Shown here piece after piece: positions 7,229-8,180 of a stretch of 8,180 nt of DNA (position 1 is the stretch's first letter; each line of letters starts with the position of its first letter). The notes beneath the pieces were generated by a model. The model saw nothing but the letters and a program-made list of their open reading frames with translations, made no database searches and was not told the DNA's origin. This DNA comes from Sulfurospirillaceae bacterium (GTDB taxonomy: Bacteria; Campylobacterota; Campylobacteria; Campylobacterales; Sulfurospirillaceae), in assembly GCA_028705785.1 (NCBI GenBank), contig JAQWCT010000117.1, positions 1-8,180 of the forward strand, read 5' to 3'. A program made the translations under genes and the position numbers.

Positions 7229-7240
7229 TAAAATCCTAAT
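7221..7240. repeat. Direct repeat AATCCTAAT x2, 11-base period, upstream of kdpA
   Basis: Two identical 9-base copies (7221-7229 and 7232-7240) are spaced one helical turn apart. The first overlaps the stop codon of the YhbP-like gene, and the pair ends 43 bases before the proposed kdpA -10. OmpR/PhoB-type response regulators, the class that includes the potassium regulator KdpE, commonly bind tandem half-sites with about this spacing. The link to kdp control is inference, and the copies do not obviously match a KdpE site I know. Confidence 0.35.
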
Positions 7241-7283
7241 CTTTTCACCCATAATCAAGACATTACCACTATAGAATTTGCTC

Positions 7284-7289
7284 TATACT
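7284..7289 (+). promoter_or_regulatory. Possible -10 of the kdp operon
   Basis: TATACT lies 27 bases before the kdpA start. No good -35 occurs at 16-18 bases (AAGACA at 7257-7262 is 21 away), which would suit a promoter needing an activator. TAGAAT at 7272-7277 is an alternative -10. The choice is weakly supported. Confidence 0.3.
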
Positions 7290-7316
7290 TTTCCTAAATC
7301 ACCGTAAAGGAAAAAA

Positions 7317-8180
7317 ATGGTTGCAGATATAACCCTTTTTACAGGCTTGTTAGTATTGCTTGTAGTTTTGGCGAGGGCGTATAGTGGGTTTTTTACCAAA
7401 GTATTAAGTGGAGAGAAAAATATTTTCACTCCTTTTCTTCTTCCACTTGAAAATTTGATCTATAAGCTGTGTGGGATTAATCCTCACCTAGCAATGAATT
7501 GGAAAAAGTACGCTTACTCATTACTTTTATTCAATCTTTTTGGCATAGTACTTGTTTTGGTGGTGCTTCTTACACAGCATCTTTTACCTCTCAATCCTCA
7601 AGGACTTCCCTCTTTGCCTTTTGATTTGGCGTTTAATACGGCTATTAGTTTTGTGACCAATACCAATTGGCAAAATTATAGTGGAGAGAGCACCATGAGT
7701 TATTTCTCTCAAATGTTTGCCCTTAGTGTTCAAAATTTTCTCTCAGCATCAACGGGTATCGCGGTGGCAACTGCTTTAATTCGAGGTATTATTCAAAAAG
7801 AAAGTGAAACGATTGGTAATTTTTGGGCAGACATGGTTCGTATTACACTGTATGTGTTAGTGCCGATTTGTCTTGTTTTTGCCTTGTTTTTAGTCTCACA
7901 AGGCGTGATTCAAAACTTTTCTCCTTACATACAGGCTGTGACGCTAGAAGGTATGGAACAAACTATTTCTATGGGACCTGTGGCATCGCAAGAAGCTATC
8001 AAGTTGATAGGAACTAATGGTGGAGGCTTTTTCAATGCCAATTCTGCGCATCCTTTTGAAAATCCTACTGCCATGACAAACTTTACAGAGGTTTTATCCA
8101 TTCTCTTTTTATCAACATCGCTTCTTTTTGTATATGGAAAAATGAGTAAAAAAAGTGGTGAGGGTAGGTCTATTTTGATT
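7317..8180 (+). CDS. kdpA: Potassium-transporting ATPase, potassium-binding subunit A (5' part)
   Basis: The first 288 codons of KdpA, cut by the right edge; the family is about 550-570 residues. KdpA is the channel-like inner-membrane subunit of the ATP-driven, high-affinity K+ pump KdpFABC. It belongs to the superfamily of K+ transporters with four pore-loop repeats. Two filter loops are visible: VTNTNWQNYSGE (113-124), containing the Gln that matches E. coli Gln116, and IGTNGGGFFNANSAHPFENPT (231-251). Hydrophobic segments lie at about 5-25, 63-88, 130-155, 172-195 and 258-275. The ATG is preceded by AAAGGA at 5-base spacing. The 88-base gap upstream holds no ATG-initiated plus-strand reading frame, so no kdpF precedes the gene as it does in E. 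coli. kdpB and kdpC, and perhaps kdpDE, would be expected beyond the edge. Confidence 0.97.
   Translation, partial: MVADITLFTGLLVLLVVLARAYSGFFTKVLSGEKNIFTPFLLPLENLIYKLCGINPHLAMNWKKYAYSLLLFNLFGIVLVLVVLLTQHLLPLNPQGLPSLPFDLAFNTAISFVTNTNWQNYSGESTMSYFSQMFALSVQNFLSASTGIAVATALIRGIIQKESETIGNFWADMVRITLYVLVPICLVFALFLVSQGVIQNFSPYIQAVTLEGMEQTISMGPVASQEAIKLIGTNGGGFFNANSAHPFENPTAMTNFTEVLSILFLSTSLLFVYGKMSKKSGEGRSILI

Noticed and set aside
7823..8017. Plus-strand frame of 64 codons inside kdpA
   Set aside because: It is an out-of-frame shadow of the well-conserved kdpA frame.
1..8180. Defence system, CRISPR array, prophage, insertion sequence or novel gene cassette
   Set aside because: All coding space is accounted for by known transport, hemerythrin, rhodanese and UPF0306 families. 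No terminal inverted repeats, spaced repeats, transposase or integrase frames were seen on either strand.

Overview
The window looks like an ordinary chromosomal stretch from a low- to mid-GC Gram-negative bacterium. The best guess is a free-living member of the Campylobacterota, such as a Sulfurospirillum relative. This guess rests on AAA/AAT-rich codon use in the smaller genes, extended -10 promoters with weak -35 boxes, a single-domain bacteriohemerythrin, and a CmeABC-like pump. No rRNA, tRNA or marker gene is present to fix the taxon.

Bases 1-5471, minus strand: a tightly packed tripartite multidrug efflux operon of the RND/HAE-1 type. It is transcribed in the order membrane-fusion lipoprotein (acrA-like), inner-membrane proton/drug antiporter (acrB-like), outer-membrane channel lipoprotein (OprM/CmeC-like, cut by the left edge). 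The first two genes overlap by 4 bases (ATGA) and the last two are 1 base apart, so they are almost certainly co-transcribed. Together they span the envelope. No TetR/CmeR-type regulator lies in the window, but an inverted repeat sits over the probable operon promoter.

Bases 5472-5590: a 119-base divergent control region shared with a plus-strand gene for a bacteriohemerythrin (5591-6016) that has the complete set of seven di-iron ligands. It converges, with no intervening base, on a minus-strand gene for an exported rhodanese-like protein (6017-6712).

Bases 6713-6811: a second divergent region. To its right lies a UPF0306/YhbP-like protein with a flavin-binding split-barrel fold, most likely started at a GTG at 6812. 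After an 88-base gap comes the first 288 codons of kdpA, the potassium-binding subunit of the KdpFABC pump, cut by the right edge. No kdpF reading frame precedes it, and a 9-base direct repeat with an 11-base period lies upstream.

There is no gene-free stretch over 300 bases, and I saw no mobile element, CRISPR array or RNA gene. I found no convincing new system. The most useful leads are the unregulated-looking efflux/hemerythrin divergent region, the unusual CxxxxC active-site loop of the exported rhodanese, and the regulatory repeats before kdpA.
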